A stretch of 16,115 nt of DNA from Deltaproteobacteria bacterium RBG_13_61_14 (GCA_001797815.1 MGQK01000045.1:25086-41200); one strand, 5' to 3'. Positions 5,615-14,072 are shown, counted from the stretch's first letter. Numbers and translations are program-made. The notes: generated by a model from the letters alone, not told the origin.

Positions 5615-7153
5615 TCAAAACCCCAGCGCCTGCCAATGGGTTTCCTCCGCCGATTCCTGCTCCGGCCACAGCCGGTCCTCCATGGCCCGCAAGAGCGGCC
5701 GAAAGGTGGCCCGATCCAGGGCGGAAATCACAACCGCTTCCGGATACCGCCGGGCCAGGGACCGCGCCGCCCCCTCTTCCAGCAGGTCCGCCTTGTTCAG
5801 GACCAGCAGGCTCTCGGTCTCGGTGAAATCCAGCTCCTTGAGCAGTTGCTCCACCGTCTGCACCTGGCGCTCCAGGTTCGGGATCGAGGCGTCGGCCACG
5901 TGCAGGAACAGGTCCGCGTCGGTCAATTCCTCCAGGGTCGCCCGGAACGCGGCCAGCAGGTCCTTGGGCAAATCCCGGATAAACCCGACGGTGTCGGTGA
6001 TGATGATCTCCCGCTCCCGGGGAAACCGCAGCCGGCGGCTGGTGGGATCCAGGGTGGCGAACATCTGGTCGGCCACCGCCACCTGGCTGTTGGTCAGGGC
6101 GTTGAGCAAGGTGCTCTTGCCGGTGTTGGTGTAACCCACGATGCTCACCACCGGGGCTTCCCGCCGCTCCCGGCGCACCCGCCGGGTCGCCCTGCCCTTC
6201 CGGATCTGGCCGATGTCCCGCTCCAGGTGATGGATGCGGTCCCGGATCTTGCGCCGGTCCACTTCCAGCTTGGTCTCGCCCGGGCCTCGGGTCCCGATCC
6301 CGCCGGTGAGCCGGCTCATCTCCACCCCCCGGCCGACCAGCCGCGGCAGCAGGTAGCGCAACTGCGCCAACTCCACCTGGATCTTCCCTTCCCGGGTCCG
6401 CGCCCGCTGCGCGAAGATGTCCATAATCAACTGGGGCCGGTCCACCACCTTGAGCCCGCTCGACTCCTCTATGGCCAACACCTGCGCCGGGGTCAACTCG
6501 TGATCGTAAATCAAGGTGTCGGCCCCCAACTGCATGGCCCGGGCGGAAATCCGGCGGAGTTTGCCCTCGCCCACCAGGAACCGGGAATGATACTTCTCCC
6601 GCTGCTGCCAGAAGCGATCCAGCACCACCACCCCGGCGCTCCGGGCCAGCTCTTCCAGCTCGGCCAGTTCTTCTTCCGCGGAAGCAGAGGTCCAGCCGGC
6701 GCGGCGCCTTCCATTGCGGCCGGCCTCCGGCACCGCCTTGACCAGGATCACGCCCTCTCCGCCCGGGTTCCCGGCCGCCCGCCGGCTCCGGGCCAACTCC
6801 TCTTCCAGGGCCTGGATCAACTCCTGGAAATCCATTTGCAGTTGTCCCGCGGGAATGGGACCGTAAACCTCAAAAACTTTTCCGACCGGATTGTCCGGCA
6901 AGAGGTGGGCCAGCAGCGACGGTCCCGGAAATCCCTCCGGGGTTACGCTCACGGCCAGCACCAGGTCCAGCCGAAAGCGCGCCAAAGCGAAAAGGTCGTC
7001 CTCCCCGATCGCTTCGCCCTTGAGGTGGGTATGCAGGTGGCGCAGCCCGGAAAAGCGAAGCCGCTTGAGCGCCGGCCGGGGCAGGTCCGGCAAGGTCAAT
7101 TCCCGGGCTTCGCCCACCACCACCGCGGTCACTTTGCCCCGGCGGTTGACCAA
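5615..7153 (-). CDS. hflX: Ribosome-associated GTPase HflX
   Basis: HflX binds the 50S subunit and splits or rescues stalled ribosomes. Counted from the TTG at 7153, residues 1-100 are the end of the N-terminal domain of the long HflX form. The RGPGETKLE stretch is at 289-297, a helical linker follows, and then the G domain: G1 GYTNTGKST (340-348), G3 DTVGF (387-391), G4 NKAD (453-456), G5 SAL (477-479). All nucleotide-binding motifs are intact. TTG 7153 is the first standard start codon in the frame, but the conserved protein clearly continues upstream (see 7154-7342), so this start is too short. The gene lies downstream of tRNA-Gly on the same strand and may share its promoter. Confidence 0.95.
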   Translation of the reverse strand: MVNRRGKVTAVVVGEARELTLPDLPRPALKRLRFSGLRHLHTHLKGEAIGEDDLFALARFRLDLVLAVSVTPEGFPGPSLLAHLLPDNPVGKVFEVYGPIPAGQLQMDFQELIQALEEELARSRRAAGNPGGEGVILVKAVPEAGRNGRRRAGWTSASAEEELAELEELARSAGVVVLDRFWQQREKYHSRFLVGEGKLRRISARAMQLGADTLIYDHELTPAQVLAIEESSGLKVVDRPQLIMDIFAQRARTREGKIQVELAQLRYLLPRLVGRGVEMSRLTGGIGTRGPGETKLEVDRRKIRDRIHHLERDIGQIRKGRATRRVRRERREAPVVSIVGYTNTGKSTLLNALTNSQVAVADQMFATLDPTSRRLRFPREREIIITDTVGFIRDLPKDLLAAFRATLEELTDADLFLHVADASIPNLERQVQTVEQLLKELDFTETESLLVLNKADLLEEGAARSLARRYPEAVVISALDRATFRPLLRAMEDRLWPEQESAEETHWQALGF

Positions 7154-7342
7154 CGCCGCGATCTGCCGGCCCAGAGCAAAGGAGAGCCCGGCGAGCTCGC
7201 GGTTGAACTCGTGGGTGCTGATCTGGTCGGGCGGGAGCTGACGCCGATAGAGCCGGGCCAGGCTCTTCTCTTCCTGCCCGCTTAATCCCGCCAGGTTGCC
7301 GAATAATTCCTCGATCGCCCTAACCTCGCTCGTCGTTGACCG
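7154..7342 (-). other. hflX: Upstream coding extension of hflX without a standard start codon
   Basis: The hflX frame stays open to a stop at 7345-7343. Its translation includes LFGNLAGL, LARLYRRQLPPDQIS and RELAGLSFALGRQIAAL, which match the usual N-terminus of long HflX proteins. No ATG, GTG or TTG occurs in this frame. Candidates are ATC at 7315-7313, preceded by the purine-rich AGCGAGG, or CTG at 7294-7292. A sequencing error or a frameshift mutation is also possible. Confidence 0.7.
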
Positions 7343-7467
7343 TTAACGATGGTCGGTTCCCGGTTTCAGGTCCTGTTCGCGGTTGGGCTTTGCCGGAAAA
7401 GACAAGAAGCGAAAGCATCAGGTTTCAAAACCGTGAACGTGGGGATGGGAACCCGGAACCAAGGAAA

Positions 7468-7542
<75 letters not shown>

Positions 7543-7561
7543 TCAAGGTTGGTTGTTTATT

Positions 7562-7589
7562 ATCTTAACAGATGCCTGAACCTTGTCAA
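7562..7589 (-). promoter_or_regulatory. Promoter of tRNA-Gly
   Basis: Read on the minus strand: perfect TTGACA (7589-7584), 16 bp, TAAGAT (7567-7562), about 20 bp before the tRNA 5' end. hflX follows on the same strand with no clear terminator between them. Confidence 0.65.
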
Positions 7590-7653
7590 GCGCGGCTGGA
7601 AATTTCAACTGCCGTCGCTCGGAAAAAAGAGTCTGTATCTTCGAGACCAGGTC

Positions 7654-7662
7654 TGGTAAAAT
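7654..7662 (+). promoter_or_regulatory. Extended -10 promoter candidate for ilvD
   Basis: TGGTAAAAT fits an extended -10 element (TG-n-TAAAAT). No good -35 box lies 16-18 bp upstream. The leader would be about 42 nt, with only a distant GGGGGGA as ribosome binding sequence. Confidence 0.35.
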
Positions 7663-7710
7663 CTTTGCCGGAAAGAAACGGGGGGAACCCGGCTTTCGTC
7701 TCCTCAAAAA

Positions 7711-9360
7711 ATGACTCGCCCTCGAAATAAGGCTCTCGATCTTGATACCGCCTACGCCCGGGCCCTCTACCATGCCTGCGGGCTCAGCGATCAAGAACTG
7801 GCCCGGCCCCTGGTGGCCGTGGTCAATAGCTTTGCCGAGAGCGTGCCCGGACACGTTCACCTGGCCCGGCTCGCCCAAGAGGTCAAGGCCGGCATCCGCC
7901 GGGCCGGGGGCACACCCCTGGAGTTCAATACCATCGCCATCTGCGACGGTATCGCCCAGGGGCCGGGGATGCATGCGGTCCTGGCCAGCCGGGAGGCGAT
8001 CGCGGCCTCGGTCGAGCTTACGATGCGCGCGCACCGCTTCCCGGCCATGGTGCTCCTGGCTACTTGCGACAAGGTGATACCCGGCATGCTCCTGGCCGCG
8101 GCCCGGCTCGACGTGCCCACGGTCTTCTTGCCCGGCGGCACCATGAAGCCCGGCCGCGTGCACGGCCAAACCCTGGTGGCCTCCGACGTCAAAGAAGCCA
8201 TCGGCCGGTTCCAGGCCGGCCAGCTCAGCGCCCGGGAATTCCGGGAGATCGTGGCCGCCGGCTGTCCCGGGCCCGGCGCTTGCTCGATGATGGGCACGGC
8301 CTGCACCATGGCCGTGGTTACCGAAGCCCTGGGCCTGGCCCTGCCCGGCGCCGCCACCGCCCTCGCGCTCTCCCCGGAGCGCCGCGAGCTCGCCCGTCGC
8401 AGCGGCATCGCGGTCATGCGCCTGCTCCAGCGCCGCAAGACCGCCCGGCGCTTCTTCACCCCCCAGGCCCTGGAGAACGCGATCCGCACCGTCCTGGCCG
8501 TGGCCGGCTCGACCAATGCCGTGCTCCACCTCCTGGCCCTGGCCCACGAAGCCGGGCTGCCGCTGAGCCTGGCCGACTTCGACCGCCTCAGCCGGGAGAC
8601 GCCCACCCTGGCCAAGTTCAAACCCTCCTCCTCCGCCACCATTGCCCAGTTCCACCGCGCCGGCGGCGTGCCCACGGTGCTGGCCGGCCTGGGCCGGCTG
8701 GTGCAGGGCCGCGCGCCCACGGTCAGCGGCCAAACCATCCAGGAGGTGGCCCGGAATTCTTTGCCGACCGGTCCCCTGATCCGATCCCTCCTGGATCCGA
8801 TTGCTCCCGAAGGCGGAATCGCCGTGTTGTCCGGCTCCTTGGCCCCCAAAGGCGCGGTGGTCAAGCCGGCAGGGATCGTGCCGGCCATGCACGTCCATCG
8901 CGGACCCGCGGTGGTCTTTGAAAGCGAAGAAGCGGTGCGCGATCATCTGAGGAAGAAACGGGTGCGGCCGGGCTCGGTGCTGGTGATCCGCAACGAAGGC
9001 CCGGCCGGCGGCCCGGGCATGCGCGAGCTCAGCATCCCCGCGGCCATGCTGGTGGGCATGGGGCTCGGCGACCGGGTGGCGATGGTGACCGACGGCCGTT
9101 TTTCCGGCGCGACCCGGGGACCGTGCATCGGCCACGTGGCGCCCGAGGCCGCGGCCGGCGGCCCCATCGCCGCAGTCAAGAACGGCGACCTGATCTCCAT
9201 AGATATTCCCCGGCGCAAACTTGATATTTTGATCTCGGCCAGCGAGATCAAGCGCCGCTTGAAAAAAATCCGACGCTCTCGTACCCCCATTCCGCCCGGT
9301 TTTCTCCGCCTCTATGCCGAGCGAGTCTCCGGCGCGGAGTTGGGGGCCATTTTGCGGTAG
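7711..9360 (+). CDS. ilvD: Dihydroxy-acid dehydratase (IlvD/Edd family)
   Basis: This 549-residue protein has the full length and order of an IlvD, which dehydrates 2,3-dihydroxy acids to 2-keto acids in valine, isoleucine and pantothenate synthesis using an iron-sulfur cluster and Mg2+. Visible motifs: NSF..VPGHVHL (39-51), NTIAICDG (73-80), TCDK with Cys119 (118-121), [16 protein letters not shown] with Cys191 (185-200), GSTNAVLHL in the middle, and [12 protein letters not shown] and [11 protein letters not shown] near the C-terminus. The VPGH form of the first site is like the E. coli enzyme. Some spots deviate from common IlvD (ARALYHACG near the start, LAKFKPSSS mid-protein), so a sugar-acid dehydratase of the same superfamily cannot be excluded. 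No other ilv gene is nearby. No good ribosome binding site precedes the ATG. Confidence 0.9.
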   Translation: MTRPRNKALDLDTAYARALYHACGLSDQELARPLVAVVNSFAESVPGHVHLARLAQEVKAGIRRAGGTPLEFNTIAICDGIAQGPGMHAVLASREAIAASVELTMRAHRFPAMVLLATCDKVIPGMLLAAARLDVPTVFLPGGTMKPGRVHGQTLVASDVKEAIGRFQAGQLSAREFREIVAAGCPGPGACSMMGTACTMAVVTEALGLALPGAATALALSPERRELARRSGIAVMRLLQRRKTARRFFTPQALENAIRTVLAVAGSTNAVLHLLALAHEAGLPLSLADFDRLSRETPTLAKFKPSSSATIAQFHRAGGVPTVLAGLGRLVQGRAPTVSGQTIQEVARNSLPTGPLIRSLLDPIAPEGGIAVLSGSLAPKGAVVKPAGIVPAMHVHRGPAVVFESEEAVRDHLRKKRVRPGSVLVIRNEGPAGGPGMRELSIPAAMLVGMGLGDRVAMVTDGRFSGATRGPCIGHVAPEAAAGGPIAAVKNGDLISIDIPRRKLDILISASEIKRRLKKIRRSRTPIPPGFLRLYAERVSGAELGAILR

Positions 9361-9404
9361 ATGGTGGAAGTGCCGGCCTCCTGGGCCGAGGCCAGGGATT
9401 TTCA

Positions 9405-9433
9405 TTGACAAGTTTCAAAGGTTAGGCTATAGA
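9405..9433 (+). promoter_or_regulatory. Strong sigma70-like promoter of the Omp85-like gene
   Basis: TTGACA (9405-9410), 17 bp, TATAGA (9428-9433): a perfect -35 and a four-of-six -10. It separates the barrel gene from ilvD and gives a leader of about 25 nt that holds GAGGA and a G-run before the ATG at 9464. Confidence 0.65.
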
Positions 9434-9463
9434 AAAGCTGCATTCGAGGAAAGGGGGGCTTTC

Positions 9464-10744
9464 ATGAAACATTTGGCGTGGATGTGGGTTCTTGCCATCC
9501 TGATGGTTCTGGCAGTGCCGGTGGCATGGTCTCAAGAACAAGAAGAAGAGAAGGGACAGGAGCCGGCCAAGGCCGCGGAAGAAGAGTCGGCGGAAAAGCC
9601 CGAGTCGAAAGAGTCCAAGGTCGCGGGCACGCCCTATATTTATTCCGGACCGGACACCGGGGTGGGGGCAGGCTTTGCCATCATCTACCGCGATCTGGCC
9701 GGCAAGGTCGGCCGGGACACCAGCTTTTCTGCCAGCTTCACCCAGAGCCAGTATCAAGAATTTTCTGTGGATTGGACCGAACCGGACATCATTCGCAAAG
9801 GACCCCGGCTCAACCTCTACGCCAATTTTGAAAACAAACCGGCGCGCCGCTTCTATGGTTTCGGCAACGACACCAGCAAGAAGGACGTCTGCAACTGGGG
9901 CTGGACCATGTATGAGCTCCGGCCGCGCGTGATCCTCCCGCGGGACGACGCCCAATGGCGCGCGCGCCTTCAATACTCTTACCAATACGCGATGCCCAAG
10001 GACGGGACCCTGGAGGATTCCGAGGACTGGCGCTATTCGCGGCCCATCTCGGAGCAGTTTTCCAAGCTCTATAACAGCAGCGAGTTTGACGGCGGCGCCA
10101 CCGCCGGGCCAGGCATCTATTTGATCCATGACAACATCAAAGATCGGTTCCCCATCGGCGGCGGCCGCTCGGAAAAGGTTTTCCCGGTCTCCGGCGGATA
10201 CCAGGAATTATTTTTTAATTACAACGGACCCATGTTTGGCTCCAGGTTTGAATATTATCTGGCCCAGGCCGATATCCGGCAATACTTCGGCTTTTTCAAG
10301 GACAACACCGTGCTCGTGCTCCGGGGCAAAATGATCTCCACCATTGGCGAGGTGCCCTTCTGGAACCTGCCCTCCTTTGGCGGCGGCAATGACTTGCGCG
10401 GCTTTAACGACGGCCGCTTCCGGGGCAAGGATTCCACCCAATACAATATTGAGCTCCGCCAGGGCATTGCCCCGAATTTTAAATGGCCCCTGCTCGGGGG
10501 CAGGTTTAATATCACCTACCCCTTCCTCTTCGCCTTCTTCGAGGCCGGCCGGGTTTACGACTCTTACACCGACCTCGGCGCGGAATGGAACAAGGACTAC
10601 CATCCCTCTTACGGCGCCGGCTTGCGTTTCATTATCAGCCCCAGCATTGTCATCCGGTTCGAATGGGCCTACAGTCCGGAATTTGCCCCGACACTCGGCT
10701 CCATCTACTCTTCCTTGATCCTCAATGAAGGCGAGCCTTTCTAG
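9464..10744 (+). CDS. Omp85/BamA-like outer-membrane barrel without POTRA domains
   Basis: The 426-residue protein starts with a cleavable signal peptide (residues 1-23, hydrophobic core then AWS before Gln24). Residues 24-53 are a Glu/Lys/Ala-rich acidic linker. The rest alternates in the manner of beta-barrel strands with many aromatic residues. FGGGNDLRGFNDGRFRG at 305-321 carries the LRGF motif of the barrel loop 6 that defines Omp85 proteins (BamA, TamA, bacterial surface antigen family), and the chain ends in Phe as barrel substrates usually do. No POTRA domain can fit in the 30-residue linker, so it is not the essential BamA insertase but a short relative of unknown cargo. An in-frame start at 9314 was rejected: it overlaps ilvD and lacks a signal peptide. 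The 10760 gene follows after 15 bp, probably in the same transcript. Confidence 0.85.
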   Translation: MKHLAWMWVLAILMVLAVPVAWSQEQEEEKGQEPAKAAEEESAEKPESKESKVAGTPYIYSGPDTGVGAGFAIIYRDLAGKVGRDTSFSASFTQSQYQEFSVDWTEPDIIRKGPRLNLYANFENKPARRFYGFGNDTSKKDVCNWGWTMYELRPRVILPRDDAQWRARLQYSYQYAMPKDGTLEDSEDWRYSRPISEQFSKLYNSSEFDGGATAGPGIYLIHDNIKDRFPIGGGRSEKVFPVSGGYQELFFNYNGPMFGSRFEYYLAQADIRQYFGFFKDNTVLVLRGKMISTIGEVPFWNLPSFGGGNDLRGFNDGRFRGKDSTQYNIELRQGIAPNFKWPLLGGRFNITYPFLFAFFEAGRVYDSYTDLGAEWNKDYHPSYGAGLRFIISPSIVIRFEWAYSPEFAPTLGSIYSSLILNEGEPF

Positions 10745-10759
10745 GCGAGAGATGAGACC

Positions 10760-11266
10760 ATGACCAATTTTGGGCCCACTCCCCTCGGACCCGGTTCACC
10801 GGGCCCGGGTTCTTATCCGCCCATGCCTCTTGCCGGCTACCCGCCCGGGACCCAGCCCCCCAGCTCGGCCTGGAAGTATGTGCTCATGGGCTGCGCGATC
10901 GTGGTCCTGCTCGGGATCGTAATCAGCGCCGGCACCTGTTACTACCTGGGCCAGAAAGGGCCGGAGCTGGCCCAGTCGGTCATGAAGATGGCCAAGCCCA
11001 CCTACCTGAACATGCTCACGCCCGACCACACCGCGGAGGAGCGCGAGAATTTTTCCAACCATCTCGATCGGCTTTTTGAGGCCCTGGGCCAGGATGGCCT
11101 GATGAAGTTCGGGGAAAAATATTCGGCCAACTTCCAAGAACTGCAGGAGATCTCCGAGGACCAGCGGATCACGGTGGAGGAAAGCCAGGACTGGTGCGAG
11201 CACCTGGACCAGACCATGAGCGGCCAGCCAGCCGGCCAGGAAGAAGGCGAGGAATTTCCGTTCTAA
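10760..11266 (+). CDS. Small single-TM protein with Pro/Gly-rich N-terminus
   Basis: I do not recognise a family for this 168-residue protein. Residues 1-37 are rich in Pro and Gly. Residues about 40-67 form one hydrophobic segment (VLMGCAIVVLLGIVIS), followed by a soluble, acidic helical tail that ends QEEGEEFPF. There is no signal peptidase site, so the protein is probably a bitopic inner-membrane protein with a cytoplasmic Pro-rich head, or the reverse. The gene starts 15 bp after the Omp85-like gene with GAGAGATGAG as ribosome binding region, which argues for co-transcription and a shared envelope role. It converges on the methyltransferase gene with only 18 bp between stop codons. Confidence 0.75.
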   Translation: MTNFGPTPLGPGSPGPGSYPPMPLAGYPPGTQPPSSAWKYVLMGCAIVVLLGIVISAGTCYYLGQKGPELAQSVMKMAKPTYLNMLTPDHTAEERENFSNHLDRLFEALGQDGLMKFGEKYSANFQELQEISEDQRITVEESQDWCEHLDQTMSGQPAGQEEGEEFPF

Positions 11267-11284
11267 GCCGGGTTACCGCTCTGC

Positions 11285-12079
11285 CTATTTTTTGCGAAAG
11301 CACCCCACCAGGCCGATGCCGAAGGGCAGGCGGTTGAAGAGGTTGTCCAGCCGGAAGACCTGGGCCAGGCCCTGGGAGACCCAGGGGTGAACGCCGATCC
11401 GGGTGGACACCGAGCTGGCGCGGGCTTCGCCTTCCAGGTGATGATGCCTTCGCAGCCAGGGCAGATAAAACAGCCGGTGAAAAAGGTAACCCAGCGGCCA
11501 GCCCCAGTAGTGGATGATCTGGGCCTGGAAGCCGCTGGTTTCAAAAAGTTGTTTCAACTCATCCGCATTGTAGAGCCGGCAGTGGCCGGCCCAGTCGTCG
11601 TTGAGGTCCCATTTCTTCGACTCCGCCGGGACTGAGACCACGCACACCCCGGCCGGCTTGAGCAGGCGATGAAACTCTTGGACCAGGGCCTGGTCGTCCT
11701 GGAAATGTTCGATCACCTCGCCGGCCACGATCCCGTCAAAGGCGGCGTCGGCTAAGCCCGAGTTTGGAAGCGTGCCCTGCTTCAACTCCACCCGCTCGCG
11801 GTAGGGGAAGGCTTCCAGGGTTCGCGCCAAAAGGGCGAGGCAATCCACGGAAGCGTCGAGCGCGAGCACCGAGTAGCCGAGCGCGGCGAGCTTCCGGGTC
11901 AGGGTTCCGTCGCCGGCCCCGGCGTCGAGGATCCGGCCCTGGGGCAAGGCCGTCTGCAACAACTTCAGCATCAGCGCCTCGCGGAACTGGTGCTTGGGCC
12001 CGCCGGTGGGCATGTCGCCCCAGCGGCGGGGATGGTGGGGCTTTGGCTGCTTCATTTTCTCAAAAAGCCAGCTTATCAT
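11285..12079 (-). CDS. Class I SAM-dependent methyltransferase
   Basis: The 264-residue protein has the Rossmann methyltransferase signature: motif I LDAGAGDGTL (51-60), an acidic strand end ALDAS (about 73-77) for the SAM ribose, FDGIVAGEVIEHF (motif II region) and FHRLLKPAGVCVVSVP (motif III). This is the Methyltransf_11/UbiE-like fold. A DLNDDWAGHCRLYNADEL stretch and an aromatic, partly hydrophobic segment (YWGWPLGYLFHRLFYLPW) suggest a lipid, quinone or polysaccharide precursor as substrate, but that is a guess. Starts at 12079 and 12055 are both possible; both have weak ribosome sites. The N-terminal KPHHPRRWGDMPTGGPKHQ may bind substrate. The gene stands alone, convergent with 10760 and divergent from the activase operon. 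Confidence 0.85.
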   Translation of the reverse strand: MISWLFEKMKQPKPHHPRRWGDMPTGGPKHQFREALMLKLLQTALPQGRILDAGAGDGTLTRKLAALGYSVLALDASVDCLALLARTLEAFPYRERVELKQGTLPNSGLADAAFDGIVAGEVIEHFQDDQALVQEFHRLLKPAGVCVVSVPAESKKWDLNDDWAGHCRLYNADELKQLFETSGFQAQIIHYWGWPLGYLFHRLFYLPWLRRHHHLEGEARASSVSTRIGVHPWVSQGLAQVFRLDNLFNRLPFGIGLVGCFRKK

Positions 12080-12106
12080 AAGTTATTCCGGTATAAAAAC
12101 CGCTTT

Positions 12107-12120
12107 CGCGCTTCGGCGCG
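12107..12120. other. UUCG-type hairpin in the divergent intergenic region
   Basis: CGCGC, TTCG loop, GCGCG: a perfect 5-bp stem closed by a stable C(UUCG)G tetraloop on the plus strand. It lies in the 89-bp gap between the methyltransferase and the activase operon. No T-run follows; its role is unclear. Confidence 0.35.
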
Positions 12121-12133
12121 GAGGTCCTTTTCG

Positions 12134-12162
12134 TTGACACGCCACCTTGATTTTGCGATCAT
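12134..12162 (+). promoter_or_regulatory. Promoter of the activase operon, predicted leaderless
   Basis: Perfect TTGACA (12134-12139), 17 bp, GATCAT (12157-12162; four of six). The expected +1, 6-7 nt after the -10 box, coincides with the A of the ATG at 12169, and no Shine-Dalgarno sequence is present. Confidence 0.55.
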
Positions 12163-12168
12163 GAACTC

Positions 12169-12951
12169 ATGCTGTTTGCGGGAATTGATGTAGGTTCTCT
12201 TTCGGCGAAAGTGATCCTGCTGGACGAGAGCCGAAAGGTGGTGGGAGAGGCGATTACCCTGACCGGCGCGAGCAGTATCAAGGCGGCGGAGCGGAGTTAT
12301 GCCGAGGCGCTGGCCCAGGCGGGCGCGCGCCGCGAGGACGTGGCCGTGGTGGTTTCCACCGGCTACGGTCGCGACCGGATTCCATTCGCCCATAAGCGGG
12401 TGACCGAGATCTCCTGCCATGCCAAGGGCGCTTCGGCGCTGTTCCCGGAGACGCGCACGGTGATTGACATCGGCGGCCAGGACTCCAAGGTGATCCGGGT
12501 GGACGGCAACGGCCGGGTGCAGAGCTTCCAGATGAACGACAAGTGCGCGGCCGGCACCGGCCGGTTTTTAGAGGTGATGGCCCGGGCCCTGGAGGTGGAG
12601 CTTTCGGAAATGGGACCTTTGAGCCGGCAAAGCCGGAACCGGATGACGGTGAGCTCGGTCTGCACGGTGTTTGCCGAGAGCGAGGTGGTGAGCCTGATCG
12701 CCTCGGGCGCTCAGCGGGAGGACATCATCCGGGGGATCCACGCCGCGATTGCGGACCGGACCCGCAGCCTGGCCGGCCGGGTCGGGATCGAGCCGGAGGT
12801 GACCATGACCGGCGGGGTGGCCAAGAACGCGGGAGTGGTGGCCGAGCTGAGCGAGCGGCTGGGCCTTCGGCTCAACCTGCCCGAGGAGCCGCAGACCGCG
12901 GGCGCCCTGGGAGCCGCCTTGTTCGCCTGTGAGCAAGGGATGAATAAATGA
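12169..12951 (+). CDS. 2-hydroxyacyl-CoA dehydratase activase-type ATPase (BadF/HgdC family)
   Basis: Family members are homodimeric ASKHA-fold ATPases that bridge one [4Fe-4S] cluster and use ATP to push an electron onto a partner enzyme. This 260-residue protein is of typical length. It shows phosphate-1 GIDVGSLSAK (5-14), STGYGR (63-68), phosphate-2 DIGGQDSKVI (100-109), cluster ligands Cys126 (DKCAAGTGRF) and Cys165 (SSVCTVFAESE), and the adenosine motif MTGGVAKNAGV (213-223). All key residues are present, so it should be active. The usual partners (HgdAB/HadBC dehydratase or benzoyl-CoA reductase subunits) are absent from the window. Its stop overlaps the next ATG by 4 bp, so its closest partner here is the DUF362-ferredoxin protein. 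It starts a four-gene operon. Confidence 0.93.
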   Translation: MLFAGIDVGSLSAKVILLDESRKVVGEAITLTGASSIKAAERSYAEALAQAGARREDVAVVVSTGYGRDRIPFAHKRVTEISCHAKGASALFPETRTVIDIGGQDSKVIRVDGNGRVQSFQMNDKCAAGTGRFLEVMARALEVELSEMGPLSRQSRNRMTVSSVCTVFAESEVVSLIASGAQREDIIRGIHAAIADRTRSLAGRVGIEPEVTMTGGVAKNAGVVAELSERLGLRLNLPEEPQTAGALGAALFACEQGMNK

Positions 12952-14066
12952 CCCAAGAACGCCTCCTGGTTTTCGACGCTTCCTACGAGCGCATGGACCA
13001 GGCGCTGGAGCAGGTGGTGGAAGGTCTGGACCTGGGAAGTTGGCTCGCGGCCACCCGCGGCAAAAAAGTCTGGATCAAGCCCAACATGCTCGGCCTGTTC
13101 AAGCCCGAGCAGCACTGCGCCACCCATCCCTCCCTGGTGCGGGAGCTGGTCAAGCTGTTCAGCGCCGCCGGGGCCGAGGTCATGGTCGGCGATAACCCGG
13201 GCGTGGGCGGCTACGGGCTCAACGAGAAAGTGGCTCGCCGCACCGGGATCCTGGCCGCGGCCGACGGCTGCTTCCGGAACGCGAGCGCGAAGCCCAAGGA
13301 AATCGAGATCCGCTCCCGCTTCTTCACCAAGATGGTGGTCTCCGAGGAAATGCTCCAGGCCGACCTGGTGATCAACGTGCCCAAGCTCAAGACCCACTCG
13401 CTCACCGTTCTCACCGGCGCGATTAAAAACATGTTCGGGATGCTCATCGGCGGCTGCAAGGGCCAGGTCCATGCCCACGCCAGCCGAATGGAGGAGTTCA
13501 GCGAGGCGCTGGTGGACCTGTATCAGATCCGGCCACCGGAGCTGACGATCGTGGACGCGATCATGGCCATGGAAGGCAATGGCCCCAGCGCCGGGAAGCT
13601 CCGCCCCCTCGGCAAAATCATGGCTTCCCGCAACGGGGTGGCCGCGGATCTGGCCGCCGCGGCGCTCACCGGCGCGGACCCGAACTCTCTCCATTTTCTG
13701 CGGATCGCGCAAGAGCGCGGGCTCGGCCCCCGTTCGCTCGCGGAGATGGACGTGCAGGGCAAGCTCAAGCCCGCGGCCCGCTTCAAGCTGCCGACCACCA
13801 TCCAGCGCTTCGGGTTCCTCGGCCAATGGTTCAACGACTACTTTTACACCGCCTTGCTCCGTCCCACTTTGGGCCTGCAACAAGATCAATGCAGCCAATG
13901 CCGGATTTGCGCGGACCATTGCCCGACCGGGGCCATGCAGATGGCGGACTATCCCTGGATTGACCAGGACAAGTGCATCCGGTGTTTCTGTTGTCACGAA
14001 CTCTGTCCGGAAAACGCCTGGGAGTTCCGCGGGCTGATGCGCCGATTAAGTGCCAGGCGACTTTAG
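12948..14066 (+). CDS. DUF362 protein with C-terminal 2x[4Fe-4S] ferredoxin domain
   Basis: The 372-residue protein has the DUF362 domain at about 37-260 (WIKPNMLG, THPSLVRELV, VGDNPG, DLVINVPKLKTHSLTVLTGAIKNMFGML). Its C-terminal domain has two CxxCxxCxxxCP motifs: Cys315/318/321/325 and Cys343/346/349/353, with an extra Cys348. DUF362 has no settled biochemical role; the fused domain should carry two [4Fe-4S] clusters for electron transfer. A 4-bp ATGA overlap with the activase gene implies translational coupling. I infer that it could donate electrons to the activase or be the target of its low-potential electron. No signal peptide or TAT motif is seen, so it is cytoplasmic. Confidence 0.9.
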   Translation: MTQERLLVFDASYERMDQALEQVVEGLDLGSWLAATRGKKVWIKPNMLGLFKPEQHCATHPSLVRELVKLFSAAGAEVMVGDNPGVGGYGLNEKVARRTGILAAADGCFRNASAKPKEIEIRSRFFTKMVVSEEMLQADLVINVPKLKTHSLTVLTGAIKNMFGMLIGGCKGQVHAHASRMEEFSEALVDLYQIRPPELTIVDAIMAMEGNGPSAGKLRPLGKIMASRNGVAADLAAAALTGADPNSLHFLRIAQERGLGPRSLAEMDVQGKLKPAARFKLPTTIQRFGFLGQWFNDYFYTALLRPTLGLQQDQCSQCRICADHCPTGAMQMADYPWIDQDKCIRCFCCHELCPENAWEFRGLMRRLSARRL

Positions 14067-14072
14067 CGAGTG

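Noticed and set aside
5507-7285. 592-codon open frame on the plus strand, antisense to hflX
   Set aside because: It is a GC-rich shadow frame: composition is Gly/Pro/His/Gln-rich with no domains, while the opposite strand encodes an unmistakable HflX.
7543-9411. 622-codon open frame antisense to ilvD
   Set aside because: It lies opposite a clear IlvD, has shadow-type composition and reads through the tRNA promoter.
12711-13997. 428-codon minus-strand frame opposite the activase and DUF362 genes
   Set aside because: Both plus-strand proteins have clear family motifs; the antisense product has none.
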